From assembly GCA_947683425.1 (NCBI GenBank), contig CANTUQ010000076.1, positions 4,526,001-4,590,000 on the forward strand: 64,000 bases of DNA, given 5' to 3'. This DNA is from Excoecaria cochinchinensis (taxonomy: Eukaryota > Streptophyta > Magnoliopsida > Malpighiales > Euphorbiaceae). Positions 1 to 10,556 of this stretch are shown one piece after another (positions within the stretch are counted from its first letter, which is position 1; every line of letters starts with the position of its first letter). The position numbers were made by a program, and so were the translations under genes. The notes under the pieces are model-generated. The model saw only the letters and a list, made by a program, of their open reading frames with translations. It was not told where the DNA came from and searched no databases.

Positions 1-384
1 CTGAGGATTCTGCAACACTAACTTCCACCAGTCATATGCTGCACCTTGTAGCAATGACACAGCACAAGGTACTCTTTGATTCTGAGGACAACTGATTTCT
101 TGCAAAATTCTTCCTGTTTTCTCTAACCAGAATTCTGCTATCTCGGATTGATCCAAAGATGTCCCATGAAACTCTTCAGCTCCTCTCTTTCTTATCAAGT
201 CCGATGGCGTCTTAGGAGTCGTCAACCTATCCAGAATCTGTACTAATCCTTGCATCAGCTCCGGGTTGTCCTGAACAACTCTTGCTCTTTCCTCTCTATC
301 TTGTGCTTGTACACGTGGATCCACTTGAATCGGATTCACACTGCCTGTAGTCTCTCCTACATGCTCACTCGGGTCGGACTCCAT
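1..384 (-). CDS. gag: gag polyprotein, N-terminal part (Tekay-like Ty3/gypsy), runs off the window
   Basis: Reading the minus strand from an ATG at 384-382 gives 128 codons with no stop up to the window edge. The protein starts MESDPSEH. Further in it has the gypsy gag signatures RKRGAEEFHGT (about residue 70) and LLQGAAYDWWKLVL near the visible end. Gag forms the virus-like particle that packages element RNA in the cytoplasm. The start follows the PBS and 5' LTR of the same minus-strand element by about 100 bp, and the product aligns with the gag beginnings at 48306 and 58215. Unlike every other gag here it has no internal stop, so this may be the youngest copy in the window. Whether the rest of gag and pol is intact cannot be seen. 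Confidence 0.85.
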   Translation of the reverse strand, partial: MESDPSEHVGETTGSVNPIQVDPRVQAQDREERARVVQDNPELMQGLVQILDRLTTPKTPSDLIRKRGAEEFHGTSLDQSEIAEFWLEKTGRILQEISCPQNQRVPCAVSLLQGAAYDWWKLVLQNPQ

Positions 385-484
385 CTAGACCCTACAAAAC
401 CAGCATCTGCATTAGGCCACATTCTAGACAACTCAAACATATACCCTATACTCTATCACCTTATAGTCCGAAATCATTTAACCT

Positions 485-499
485 AGAGCTCTGATACCA
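485..499 (-). other. Primer binding site, initiator tRNA-Met type
   Basis: On the minus strand the sequence TGGTATCAGAGCTCT lies five bases inside the LTR end. It is complementary to the 3' end of plant initiator tRNA-Met and would prime minus-strand DNA synthesis. It fixes the element's orientation as minus. Confidence 0.85.
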
Positions 500-891
500 C
501 TAAATGTAACACCCCCATACCCCCGGTAGGGAATATCGGGGCGCTACGCGGACACTTACGTATACATGTACATGCATTAGCGGAAGCGATAGCATAAACA
601 CATTCATCTAAGAATAATAAAATAATACTACACTAGGGCCCAACATGTGATTCGCATTAACTAAATATATACAAGTTACAAAACTGTTATCTTTATTATA
701 TTACATATTCATTTCTGTACATATTTACTGTAGTCATTTACATATACATTTACATATGATTTTACTCAAAAGTTTCTATATCTATCTTTAACTTATACAA
801 AAAGTCATAACAAAAGTCCTAGTGGCCTTGACCTGCAGATGCACGCTCTCACTGTTCCGAACCTGTACCTACACGGAAACAAACATCCGTG

Positions 892-909
892 CTAAGCGAT
901 AACGCTTAG
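892..909 (-). other. HP1 hairpin, G-C closing pair
   Basis: CTAAGCG-ATAA-CGCTTAG is a perfect 7-bp stem with a 4-nt loop, about 390 bp from the U5 end of the LTR. Confidence 0.7.
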
Positions 910-1145
910 TGGGGATGAAAACAATGCAGGGGACTTCTCTCAAAGTCTCAAGTAAAATATACATTTCACATGCAATGCTCAAGCAACTTATGCATATATT
1001 CGCACAATCATATAAATCATGAGTTCCAATTCATATAAACATGTACTTGTATACTAGTCATCATGTAACATTATTCTCATGTTCATTATACTCTAACAAT
1101 AACAAGAAGCCTGAATTCCTTTCATGGTGGATACGGGTAACTCTG

Positions 1146-1280
1146 GATACTATTTACAGTATCTTACATATGGAGAATTAACTCAAACTCTATGGAATAC
1201 ACGAGGTATTCCGAACTCTGGGCACAATTAAGGCCAACTCTAGCAGCTGCACTATAGCCCTTTATAAGCATGCATATCTA
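1146..1280 (-). other. Small stem-loop ladder in LTR
   Basis: It contains GATACT-ATTTAC-AGTATC (1146-1163) and GGAATAC-ACGAG-GTATTCC (1194-1212), followed by a decayed CATG palindrome near 1264-1277. The same succession of small hairpins occurs at this position in the other Tekay-like LTRs, with different stem sequences. Confidence 0.6.
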
Positions 1281-1438
1281 TCCACTATAACGGTAATCAG
1301 GCTCAGACACAACTCACATACCGTATACAGATATCAACTCATTTACTTAATTCATGTATACATGTTATCACTTCATCGCATCAACATATAAATTAAGACA
1401 GAAGAAAACATATCTCAACATAGAACAAGACAAGAAGG

Positions 1439-1798
1439 TTCACTGTCGCGATCACGGCAAGGAGTCGCGCTCGCGACAGAAGCTAGGTTTACTGTCGCGA
1501 TGGCGACAAGATGTCGCGCTCGCGATAGAGGCTAGATTGCCAAAAGATAAACTCTAGGTATTATATCAAATGCATATACAATCTTTATTAGTTAAATTAC
1601 AAATCTTAAACATGTTTAAATGTATTTCCCCGTTGATAACTACTTTATAGTAATTTACTAATCCTAAACATGCATAATAAGCTAAGGGGAAGGGTAAGGG
1701 GTTGACCCATGGCAACTAGGAGCTCAAAAGGGAGAAGAAAAAGCTTAAAATGAGTTGTTCTGTCGCGAGGTCGCGACATGTGTCGCGATCGCGACAGA
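1439..1798. repeat. CG-rich palindrome array, TGTCGCGA type
   Basis: It includes the perfect palindrome TGTCGCGATCGCGACA (1781-1796) and the 8+2+8 inverted repeat at 1761-1778. Degenerate copies lie at 1439-1531, and a third cluster lies near the U3 start at 2948-2988. The CG density contrasts with the AT-rich LTR around it. Confidence 0.75.
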
Positions 1799-3366
1799 GA
1801 CTCGCCTTTGGTGCCTCACAAGACTGCTTTTTACCCTAAACCTGTATCGCCAAATCCACCCTCTAGACCACATTTTTAGGCAACGTGGTCTTCATAAGAA
1901 TTGTTCACTAGGATGTTATCTTTTCAATGGGGCAATTTTCAGGGCATTTGGACATCTAAAACTCCAAATATGATTCAAACAATCCATACTGTTCTAGGGA
2001 ACTCGCCAGAACAGGGTCACCTACGTTCTAATTATTTTTCGGGATACTTGGAGTCAGAATTAGATCAAGTATCCTCTTAGACATTTTTAGATACGGACCT
2101 TAGGTTTCATATGAGATTTTAATAAACTCAATTGAAGCTCTATAACTCTACTTATCACACATACAATACACAGAGGTCTGATGACAATCTGAACATAATT
2201 CACCCACAAACACACTTTACACAAGAAAGTTATATGTAGACCATTTAACACACATATAACCCACAATATATCCATATACATACACCTTAAAACACTACAA
2301 GTAATCAATATGAACAAACAAAGATGGCACGCGATCCCAACCTCTAGGACGTTGAACCGCGCTCTCTACTCGGCTCCGACCTTCTCTTTGCCTTTATTGG
2401 GCCTCTTGTCCACAGCTTCCATACATAAACCATTCAAAATACCAAAGTTACTCTTCTCTCTTACTTTAAATCAAAAACAGAAATAAAATAAAAGAAGAAG
2501 ATCAATACTAACTAAATGGCATTACTTACCTTCTTAAGAGACCTAATCAAGCTCTACTAACCCCTCTCAAAGGTAATCCAAATGAATCACTCAAAACATG
2601 TCAAGAAGGAAGAAGAAAGAAAGGGCAAAGCAAGTGAACGGTAGAAATTCAAGGAAAAGGAAAAGAAAAGAAGAATAATGGCCTAAACAAAGAAACCAAC
2701 GGGAAAAGAAGAAGGAAGAGAGCAGATAGTCTAAGTTAATCCAAAATTAATTACACTAATAAATGCTACCTATTCCATTAATTACATAATTATCTTCTTT
2801 TCCCTTTTTAAATAATCCTAATCTCTTATTAGCTAATATAATGCTAATTAAGCTCTTTCCACATGTCACCTCCCTACAGTGCCATGTGTCGCTCTCCTAC
2901 AAAATTACAAATTAAAAAGGCTAATTAATTACCCTATCACCGAAGAGCTCTGTCGCGCCCATGACGCTTGTCGCGCTCGCGACAGGACTCACACTCCCAA
3001 CACTAATCTTTCTTGAACCAAAATTCTATAATTCTTCTAGGGCTATTTCGGGGTGTTATAAACACCACTTTGTGTATTATTTTGTTGTAGCATGAACTCT
3101 GAGATGCATGATGGAATTATGTGTTTAAATGAATAGAAAATGTGTAGTTAGGTGTTGTTATGATTTGAATTGAAATGATGAGTTGATGAGGTAGTTAATG
3201 GCCATAAGATATGGATTTAAGCATGTTGCTCTATTTTAAGGTGACTATTATATGGTCATGTAATTTGTGTAATTTGTTACTTAATGTGAAATTGAACATG
3301 CCGGGTTGTGTGTATGCATGTTGGGGTAGTTCTGTATGGGCTTGGAGTTTGAGAATTTACCAATTG

Positions 3367-4133
3367 AGTTGAATTCAAGCTTGACTAGCTTGAAATGGTA
3401 AAATTGGATTTGGAGGGTAACTGTCCTAATGGGTTTGTATGAGTTATAACTTCAGTTGTGTAACTCTAAAATAAATGAGACTAAAAGGATTAGGATCTTA
3501 AGAGTTGTGTCTAAAAATGGGTTAGAAATAGTCATTTTGGTTTGAGGATCTTACAGTCTTCAAAATGTGTATATAAGTTAGCTAAAGCTGGTAGGAGGGC
3601 TTTTGGAGCATGTATTGTTCCATTGGCCATAACTCCTCATACATAAGATTAAAAATAATGAGAATTTTCCTATTGTAAGCTTAACTTGTAGATAAACAAT
3701 TGGTTAGAAGGCCATGATGGCAGAAAACAACGTTAGGATGGGTTTTGGAAGTCATATATGTGGTTGAATTCAAGCTTGACTACCTTTAAATGGTAAAATT
3801 GGATTTAGAGGGTAACTGTCCTAGTGGGTTTGTATGAGTTATAACTTGAGTTGTATAACTCTTGAGTAAATGAGACTAAAGGGATTAGGATCTTAAGAGT
3901 TGTGTCTAAAAATGGGTTAGAACTAGTCATATTAGTTTGAGGATCCTATAGTCTTCAAAAGGTGTATATAAGCTAGTTAAAACTGGCTGGAGGGCTTTTT
4001 CAACATGTATTGTTCCATTGGCCATAACTCCTTCTACATAAAATAAAAAATAATAAGAATTGCCCTATTGTAAGGTCATGATGGCAGAAAACAATGTTAG
4101 GATGGGTGGTTTCGGAAGTCATATATGTGGTTG
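3367..4133 (+). repeat. Direct duplication of about 400 bp inside the LTR
   Basis: The segment starting GAATTCAAGCTTGACTA at about 3369 recurs at about 3768, and the match continues through 'ggccataactcc' to 'catatatgtggttg' at about 3764 and 4133. The copies differ by scattered substitutions and small deletions. Confidence 0.8.
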
Positions 4134-4189
4134 TAGTTAAGTGCATGAGTAAGGGGTGTGAAGAGTGGAGCTTCGAACATAAAGTTTTG

Positions 4190-4330
4190 GCTCTGCCGCG
4201 AGCACAACAGGGGTGTGGATGCGACAGGGTGCTCTAATAGGAAATAAAGTGTTGAGCTGTGTTTTATCACGGGCGCGGGTGTTGCCGCGAGCACGACAAA
4301 AGGGAATCCTTGAGTCTGTCGCGAGTGCAA
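4190..4330. repeat. CG-rich palindrome-related cluster (decayed)
   Basis: Repeated gccgcgagcacaac-like and ctgtcgcgagtgc-like words occupy the same relative LTR position as the TCGCGA arrays elsewhere. They are partly decayed, with several CG changed to CA or TG. Confidence 0.5.
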
Positions 4331-4556
4331 GACTCCTATATGTTGTGAAGACTTCGTGTTTGATCTAATTTGGTTGAACCAATATGTTTAATTAATGAGT
4401 AAATATTCATATGAAAGCTAATAATGTGTTATACCATGTGAACATACATATGCATTGTTGTAATATTGCCTATTGAGATTTTAAGATGTCATACTCTATG
4501 ATAACAAGAATAATAATCGGATTAATAATTTAGCTTACAAGTCGAGTAGTGAATTG

Positions 4557-4725
4557 ATAGGCATACCTATAGTGTCTAAGTGTTGCAGCCGAAGCGTTTG
4601 ATTCCTCTGGAATCTGAATGCATATTGAATCCTTCTTGGATTCTCAAAGTGTATATATATATTATAACTTATTGATTAGCTCTGTACCTATGGGTACTGA
4701 TGCAAAAGTGTGTATCTTTGGATAC
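4557..4725 (+). other. Small stem-loop ladder and CATG-type palindrome
   Basis: Successive hairpins are ATAGG-CATA-CCTAT (4557-4570), GATTCC-TCT-GGAATC (4600-4614), GAATCC-TTCTT-GGATTC (4627-4643), GTACC-TATG-GGTAC (4684-4697) and GTATC-TTTG-GATAC (4712-4725). Each stem has its own sequence, with loops of 3-5 nt. Confidence 0.65.
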
Positions 4726-5066
4726 AAAAGTGATTGTTGTACTCTCGAGTAATGATGCGATATCCGTTATCCTTGTCTATGAATTGCAAGCAAGGCAAAT
4801 AATTAAATGGTTATATAATGATGAGCAATGTGATTACTATGTGTTATAAAAATGTGAATGTGAATGAGATATGTTATACTATTGACCGATGATGTGTTAA
4901 TGTTGAGTATGACCTTCTAAGCATGCTATATGAACATTGAGATGTGTTTAATATTATGAATAAGAGGCATGTTTAAAGTGAAGAATGAATATAGAGCATG
5001 TACTTGATATTATTCAATAAATGTTTTGATATTATATATATGTGTACATTGTTTGCTGTTTCCCCA

Positions 5067-5084
5067 CTAAGCATTGTCGCTTAG
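5067..5084 (+). other. HP1 hairpin
   Basis: CTAAGC-ATTGTC-GCTTAG lies about 370 bp before the LTR end, in the same relative place as in the other LTRs. Confidence 0.65.
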
Positions 5085-5461
5085 CATGGGTTTTCAATCC
5101 GTGTAGGTTCAAAAGTAAAGTGAATTTGAAGGACGGTCCCGCATCTCGTTTGGTCAACACACTAGGATCCGTTTCTTAGTGTAGGTTTTGTTATTTTGTA
5201 CTATGTATATGTAATTAATGGTTTTTGGCATGTAAAGAATTATAATGTAACTTTAGAACGTGTGATGTAATATAATATGAAAATATATGTATAAGTATGC
5301 ATAGTGAAATGTCTTCTGCTGCATGTGAATGAAATTTATTAGTTCTGAATTTTGTATATTGAGAAATTGTATGTGATATGCATGTGATGTGAGTCGTGAC
5401 GTCCGTTTTCGACTGCCACAGCGAAGCTATACAAGCAGGCGGGAATGGGAGTTACAGGTTG

Positions 5462-5478
5462 TGGTATCAGAGCTTAAG
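5462..5478 (+). other. Primer binding site, initiator tRNA-Met type
   Basis: TGGTATCAGAGCTTAAG follows the LTR end by five bases and reads in the plus direction. Confidence 0.85.
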
Positions 5479-5564
5479 TTTAGTCGGTTCTAGACATAGT
5501 GTAGACTAGGATGCATATAGTTGTGTCGACCTAATGTGGTCGTCCTTGTGTATGTATCATATCG

Positions 5565-6690
5565 ATGGATCCTGCTCATAATGCTAGAGAAGAGACTGTA
5601 GAGAGCATCAATCCCCGAGAACCGGATGTGTCTGTGTCTGTGTTTGGTCAATCAGCATCTGTAGGTGTGGGATAAGATGTTCCGATGGTTCCTCTGGAAT
5701 CTTTACTCAAGATGTTGCAAGACATGATGAGGGTGCTTGATTGTATGACAGCAACTAAAGCTCCATTGGAATCGTTGAGAAAGCATAGGGTAGAAGAGTT
5801 ATATGGAACTAGTTTGGATGAATCAATTAAGGCTGAGTATTAGATTGAAAAGGTTCAGAGGGTACTGGATGAGATAAGATGCCCTCCTGAATAGAAGGTG
5901 GAATGTGTGGTATCTTTGCTACAAGGATCTAGCTACGATTGATGGAAATTGGTTTTAAGGCATCCGATGCTTTCGAACCCTATTACTTGGGAATTCTTCA
6001 TACAAGAGTTCCGAAATAAGTACATAACTAAGGCATATCGGGAAGCTAATTGGAATCAATTTCTAAATTTAAGGCAAAAAGCTATGTCAGTAGTAGAGTA
6101 AGAGAAAGAATTATGTAGGCTCAACAAGTATGCACCTGAAGGAGTGCTTGCAGAGGAGTTTAGATGTCAACAGTTTGAAAAAGGGCTGAATGAGACAATT
6201 AAGACACTACTGATTTCTATAACAACCTCTCAGACTGTGAGTTACTACTAGATAGAATAAGCAGCCGTGCGGGTGGAAAGATCACAGGAAATTCAGAGAG
6301 AGAGAATGTAGAGAAAGAGTTCGAATAGAGGTGGGGTATATTCAGGTAAGAGATCGAGAGATCCTTCAGTGGCACCTCCAGCTGAGTCACCCAGCAATCC
6401 AGCTACTAGAGGTAGAAGGTAAGGATCTTCCTATGCATCTGGTACTGGTAGGGATGCATCTGGTAATAGAAGTGAAGTGCCTGAATGTCCTCATTGCTGT
6501 AAGCGACATAGAGGCGATTGCTGGAAGTTGACTGGGGCATGTTTTAAATTTGGAAGTATGAAGAATTATCTGACTAACTGTCCTAAGGCTTATGAGGCGA
6601 CAGGAAATCAGCAGGAAGCCAATAGAGGTGGATCAAATTTGCCTCCATTGAACCGTGGAAGAGGTAGAGGACGTGGCGGAGGTGGCTAGT
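5565..6690 (+). pseudogene. gag: gag pseudogene (Tekay-like)
   Basis: The ATG at 5565 starts MDPAHNAREE, matching the element K gag start MDPSHNSIE. The body has SLRKHRVEELYGTSLDES and a LLQGSSYD-WKLV core. Premature stops replace conserved residues: TAG at 5841 for Trp, TAG at 5892 for Gln, TGA at 5940 for the first Trp of the YDWWKLV motif. More stops follow, with frame changes near 6240-6330. Near the C-terminus a CCHC pair is recognisable (CPHC...H...C at about 6483, then CFKFGS with the second Cys lost), followed by an RG-rich tail (RGRGRGRGG) ending near 6688. It cannot make a full gag. Confidence 0.85.
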
Positions 6691-7020
6691 CCAGATGTGG
6701 AACAGTGTCAGAATCTTTTGATAGACCTCCATCAGCACTAGCATGGGCTTATACAATGAAGGCTCGTGAGAAGCAGGATGCGCCAGAGGTCATAGCTGGT
6801 ACATTTCTACTCTTTGATATAGAAATGTTTGCATTAATTGACCCTAGGTCTACGCATTCTTATGTGTGTTCTAAGAAATTATGTGATAAGATGTCCGCTG
6901 TTGATAATTTAGATTATGATATATGTGTAATTAGCCCATTGGGGAATAGTGTGAATGTGAACAAAGTGTATAGAGATTGTCCTTTAATGGTTCAAGGTCA
7001 AGTTTTTCACCTGATTGTGA
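6691..7020 (+). pseudogene. Aspartic protease domain, truncated
   Basis: It is open from about 6705: an AYTMKAREKQDAPEVIAG segment, then the active-site region MFALIDPRSTHSYV. The catalytic Asp is kept, but the following Gly expected in D-x-G is Arg (AGG at 6846-6848). It then runs to DCPLMVQGQVFHLI and stops aligning near 7015, where Tat LTR sequence takes over. The second half of the domain, RT, RNase H and integrase are absent. Confidence 0.8.
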
Positions 7021-7029
7021 GTGTTTTAT

Positions 7030-8022
7030 GTTCACAGGTGAAAAGGTGGGAAGTGATATTTCCTTGTCAAATTCTTTTTTAAAAAAAAAAAAATTCTAGG
7101 GTTGTTGTCGTGGTAGGCTGCTCCTCGCAGGCGCTCACAGGTTATGCGCTACAGGGCTGCCCCTTGCTCACGCGCAGCGCTTACAGAAGTTGCGAGGGCG
7201 CCCCTCGTCTCGTCTTCTTCCTTGCATTTCTGGCTTTTTGCTCTTGGAAAATTTTGGAATTTAATTTATAATTTAATTCCAACGTTTTTTGGGACTTTTG
7301 GGAGTCAAATCCATTTTTTTCCATTTCAAAATTAGAGATTTGAATTTATTTGAACTTAATTGCTTCCTCAAATCTTTATTTTTTAGGAAGAGGTGCAAAT
7401 TCTTTAAAGAGAGAAAATAAAAAAGGGGAAGAACTTCAGATTTGATTTTTTCAGAATTTTGGAGAGAGATAAAAACAATTTTTCTTCTTGATTTTTCTAC
7501 TGGAAATCTTTTGTTTATGATCAAAGAACAATACTTTAGATAGAGAAATCAATTCTCTTTTCTTAAGGTTGTAAAATTTTCTTATTTTATTCAAATAATT
7601 TCTTGAGTTTTTGGAGAGAGAAACTTGTGTTCTTGTTCTTATTTTTAATCTAATTCTTGTGGATTTTGACAGGGAAAATAATTCACGATTTAATTTCTTC
7701 AGATCGATAATTCTGAGGGTAAATTTTTGGGCACAATTGCATTCTTTTATCATTTTTTCTTTATTTTCAATCATTGTTGCATGTTCTTAAAGTTTGAAAT
7801 TTTATGTGATCAATCAATTGATTTGCTATTTTTTTGCTCATGATTTGAGTTGTTTTAAAGGTTTTTTGGCATTAATATGCCATGAAATCATGTAAAACCA
7901 CTTAAATTATATAAGATAGCGTTTGTTTTCAGTGGATAGTGTTTGTTTTTGGTGGACATTTGACAAAATTTGAAAAAAATCATCACTCTGTGTTTGCTCA
8001 TCTCCTTGCCCACGAGGGGCGA
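7030..8022 (+). repeat. Tat-like LTR, left piece (split by a younger insertion, 5' end missing)
   Basis: From about 7035 the sequence (gggaagtgat, ttccttgtcaaa) matches the region about 90 bp inside the LTR at 8023, so the first part of this LTR is lost. It contains a CG-rich island at 7105-7215, an AG-rich leader, and the Tat motif GAGGGTAAAT near 7716. It breaks at 8022 and resumes at 14856. The ORF-like stretches at 7273-7774 are chance openings in A/T-rich DNA. Confidence 0.7.
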
Positions 8023-8262
8023 TGTAGACACCGGGTCCCGAGACTGCTCAGATCAGGATTACCCAATGATAAAATTAAGTGTATTTGTTTATAGGCAAAA
8101 TTGAAAGTTGGAAATGATGGTTTCCTTGTCAAAATTAATTTATTAAAAGTAAATAAAATGTGTTTTAAAAATATTTTAAAAAATTATTTTAAGATAAAAA
8201 AAAAAGTTAATTTTGAAATTATAGTGTTTTAGCAAAATTAAAAAAAAAATCAGCCGAAATTC

Positions 8263-8400
8263 GGCATCGGCAACACCTAGCGCGTAGTGCTCGCTCGTGC
8301 ACTAGCGCAGCGCGCGAGCGATGCGTTGGCGTCGCCCTCGTTTGCACGCAGCGACGCCCGTCGCTCGCCCCTGCCGCGATCCCGACTCCCCCTACAACCC
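8263..8400. repeat. CG-rich island of the Tat LTR
   Basis: A patch rich in CG dinucleotides with words such as gcgcgagcgatgcg and cgacgcccgtcgctcg, set in very AT-rich sequence. Counterparts lie at 7105-7215, 12530-12715 and 40268-40515. Confidence 0.65.
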
Positions 8401-9067
8401 CCTATGGGCGTTTTTGACCCAAATTTATGTTTTTTCTTTGATTTCTTTTGTAGAATTTAATTTTTAAACCCTTTTATCTTCTAATCTTTCAAATTTCTCA
8501 GTTTGTTGGTGTTAATTGGAAATAAATTATTTTAAATTTTTTCAACAAAATTATGATTTTTGAGAGGTATAAATTATTTTTTAGAGAGAGAAATAGGGGG
8601 GATTTTTTTTTAAGAAAAATATTTTCTTCTTCTTCTTCTTCTTTTTCAAGAAAAATTCTCCAAATATTCCAATTGATTTTTCGAAGTTAATTATTAAGGC
8701 AAAAAGAACAATTTTTGTTCTTGAAAATTTTCTTCTTTTTATTTAACAATTTTCTCCTTGAGACAAAAAAAAGGCTAATTTTTTGTTCTTGAGATAAAAT
8801 TTCTCTTCAATATTTTATTTTTCTAATCTTACTCTTATAAATTAAGACAATAAAATTGATCTTCTACCTTCATTTATCAAATCAAATTTTGAGGGTAAGC
8901 ATTTTAGGCTCAATTTTTAATTTAAATTTTGTTTACAATTAATTAGTCATCATGTAGATTTTTAAATCTTTTGTTGTTTTTTTAAATTGTTTATGTGATT
9001 TAGTTATGGGCTTTAATATTTTTAGCATATTTTATTTTATTCTTGCTTATTTATTTGATTGTTCATC

Positions 9068-9069
<2 letters not shown>

Positions 9070-9148
<79 letters not shown>

Positions 9149-9159
9149 TTTTGTTCATA

Positions 9160-9190
<31 letters not shown>

Positions 9191-9272
9191 TAACATACTT
9201 TAACATGTTTTGTTTATTTCTTTTTATCTTTGCTTGCTTGAGTGTTCATCTTCTTTGTTGTTATTGTGTTTT

Positions 9273-9316
<44 letters not shown>

Positions 9317-9370
9317 TATTATTATTACCCTTGTTGTTACTCTTGTTATTATTATCTATTATTACTACTA

Positions 9371-9425
<55 letters not shown>
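9070..9425. repeat. ATT and ATC trinucleotide microsatellites
   Basis: Long ATT runs lie at 9070-9147, about 9160-9190 and 9371-9425, with a CAT/ATC run at 9272-9316. Open frames of poly-Ile, poly-Leu, poly-Tyr or poly-Ser across this stretch are artefacts. Confidence 0.95.
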
Positions 9426-10356
9426 CGTTTAATGTTATTATTATGTTAATATGTTAAGTTACTTATTTTTATTATGTCATTTAATTGATTTGTCATACAT
9501 GATGCATTTTATTTTATTCATTTTAATTCATTTTCATATGTTACATGTTTAAATTTATTTTTTATTACTAACATCATTCTTAATTGTGTTTTTTTTTCAA
9601 TACTTATTTTTTATGTGTGAACCTTTTCAATACCAAATGGGAGTCCATGGAGATTTGAAGACGCCATCTTGGTGGGATTTTTCTTTTTTATTATTTTTTA
9701 TCATTTTTTTATTTATTCATTATTTTATTATGTAATTTGCAATAAGTTTATTTATTTTTTTTATGCACGTTAATTAAAAAATCACAAAAAGTTTTTATTA
9801 ATAAATTGGGGTTTTCTAATAAAATGGGACCAATGTCTTAATTTCAACTATTAAAAACTCACATTTAAAAAAAAGAGTTAACATTCTCAAGATGAGATCA
9901 CTCATCCCGATTTTATCGATAAAATACTAAAAAATAACTCTTCGGCTTTCTAAGGGAAAATGAAGGAACCAATGTTCCTATCCTAAATAATGTCCTAATT
10001 TATGAATGTTTATTCATTTGATTTATTTATTTATTTATTTTTTCTTGATTTTATTTTGGGGGATTGTACTTTTGTCCCAGATTTTAATACCTTTTTATTT
10101 GGGGGATTGTATTTTGTCCCAATTTTATCTTTCCTTTTTTTATGGCTTGCTTTATTTTATCACTTTCTTTACTGCTTTCTCTTGTGATTGATTTGCGCTT
10201 TTTTTTATGCATTACCGTGTGAGAAGAGAGATAGAAATTTAAAATTAAAGACCGAGTTAGAATTAACCAAGGCATTAATAAGAGTAAAGTTTTGAATCTT
10301 TCTCTGGTTTAGACCTCCAAGGTTAGATGAACTTTTCCAATTTCTCGTAAATTGGG

Positions 10357-10366
10357 TGGCGACTCC
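10357..10366 (+). other. PBS-like decamer inside U5
   Basis: TGGCGACTCC equals the first ten bases of the Tat PBS but lies about 180 bp upstream of the real site. It is also present at 14670-14679, 15884-15893 and 42542-42551. Confidence 0.6.
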
Positions 10367-10538
10367 AAAATACCTCAAAGGTGCCTAATAGCTTCATGGG
10401 ATTAGATGATCTTTCCAGTGTTGTATTGGAAGGAGGTGTCCAAATTATCTCATGATTGCTTAAGATCAAAAGACGCAAACCCTCTATGGCCCTAAAAGCG
10501 GGTCTCCAGGAAGTGGTCATGTCCGGCGCGCGTCACAG

Positions 10539-10556
10539 TAGCGACTCCACTGGGGA
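10539..10556 (+). other. Primer binding site, tRNA-Arg type
   Basis: TAGCGACTCCACTGGGGA is complementary, with two changes, to the 3' end of a plant tRNA-Arg whose acceptor arm starts GACTCCG. It lies one base after the LTR end. Confidence 0.75.

Larger units (their letters stand above)
505..3060 (-). repeat. 5' LTR of the minus-strand Tekay-like element
   Basis: The ends are TGTAACACCCCC at 505 and GGGGTGTTATA at 3060, the inverted terminal form shared by the other LTRs here with one decayed base. The PBS and gag of the same element lie to the left. Read on the minus strand it holds a GTAAGT splice-donor-like motif at 2524-2529, CG-rich palindromes at 1757-1798 and 1439-1531, small stem-loops at 1146-1212, and HP1 at 892-909. 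A further CG-rich palindrome set lies near the U3 start (2948-2988). The target duplication cannot be tested because the other end lies outside the window. Confidence 0.8.
3061..5456 (+). repeat. Tekay-like LTR, plus strand, 5' part missing
   Basis: It ends in GGGAGTTACA at 5456 and is followed five bases later by a tRNA-Met PBS and a plus-strand gag, so it is a 5' LTR. No TGTAA start is visible; the sequence begins abruptly where the 505-3060 LTR ends. The simplest reading is that the minus element inserted inside this LTR and the missing part lies left of the window. It holds a roughly 400-bp direct duplication, a CG-rich palindrome cluster (4190-4330), the stem-loop ladder (4557-4725) and HP1 (5067-5084). 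Its U5 resembles that of LTR A at 16702. Confidence 0.75.
8023..10537 (+). repeat. 5' LTR of the Tat-like non-autonomous element
   Basis: It starts TGTAGACACCGGGTCC and ends GCGCGCGTCACA. Inside are a CG-rich island (8263-8400), an AG/CT-rich leader, GAGGGTAAGC near 8889 (splice-donor-like), long ATT and ATC microsatellites, and a 10-nt copy of the PBS start at 10357-10366. Confidence 0.88.

Noticed and set aside
485..499. tRNA gene fragment
   Set aside because: Only the complement of the tRNA-Met 3' end is present, next to an LTR end, so it is a primer binding site; the same holds for all PBS entries.
9006..9457. Open frames of poly-Leu, poly-Ile, poly-Tyr, poly-Ser or poly-His
   Set aside because: They are translations of ATT/ATC microsatellites inside an LTR; the same applies at 13333-13764.
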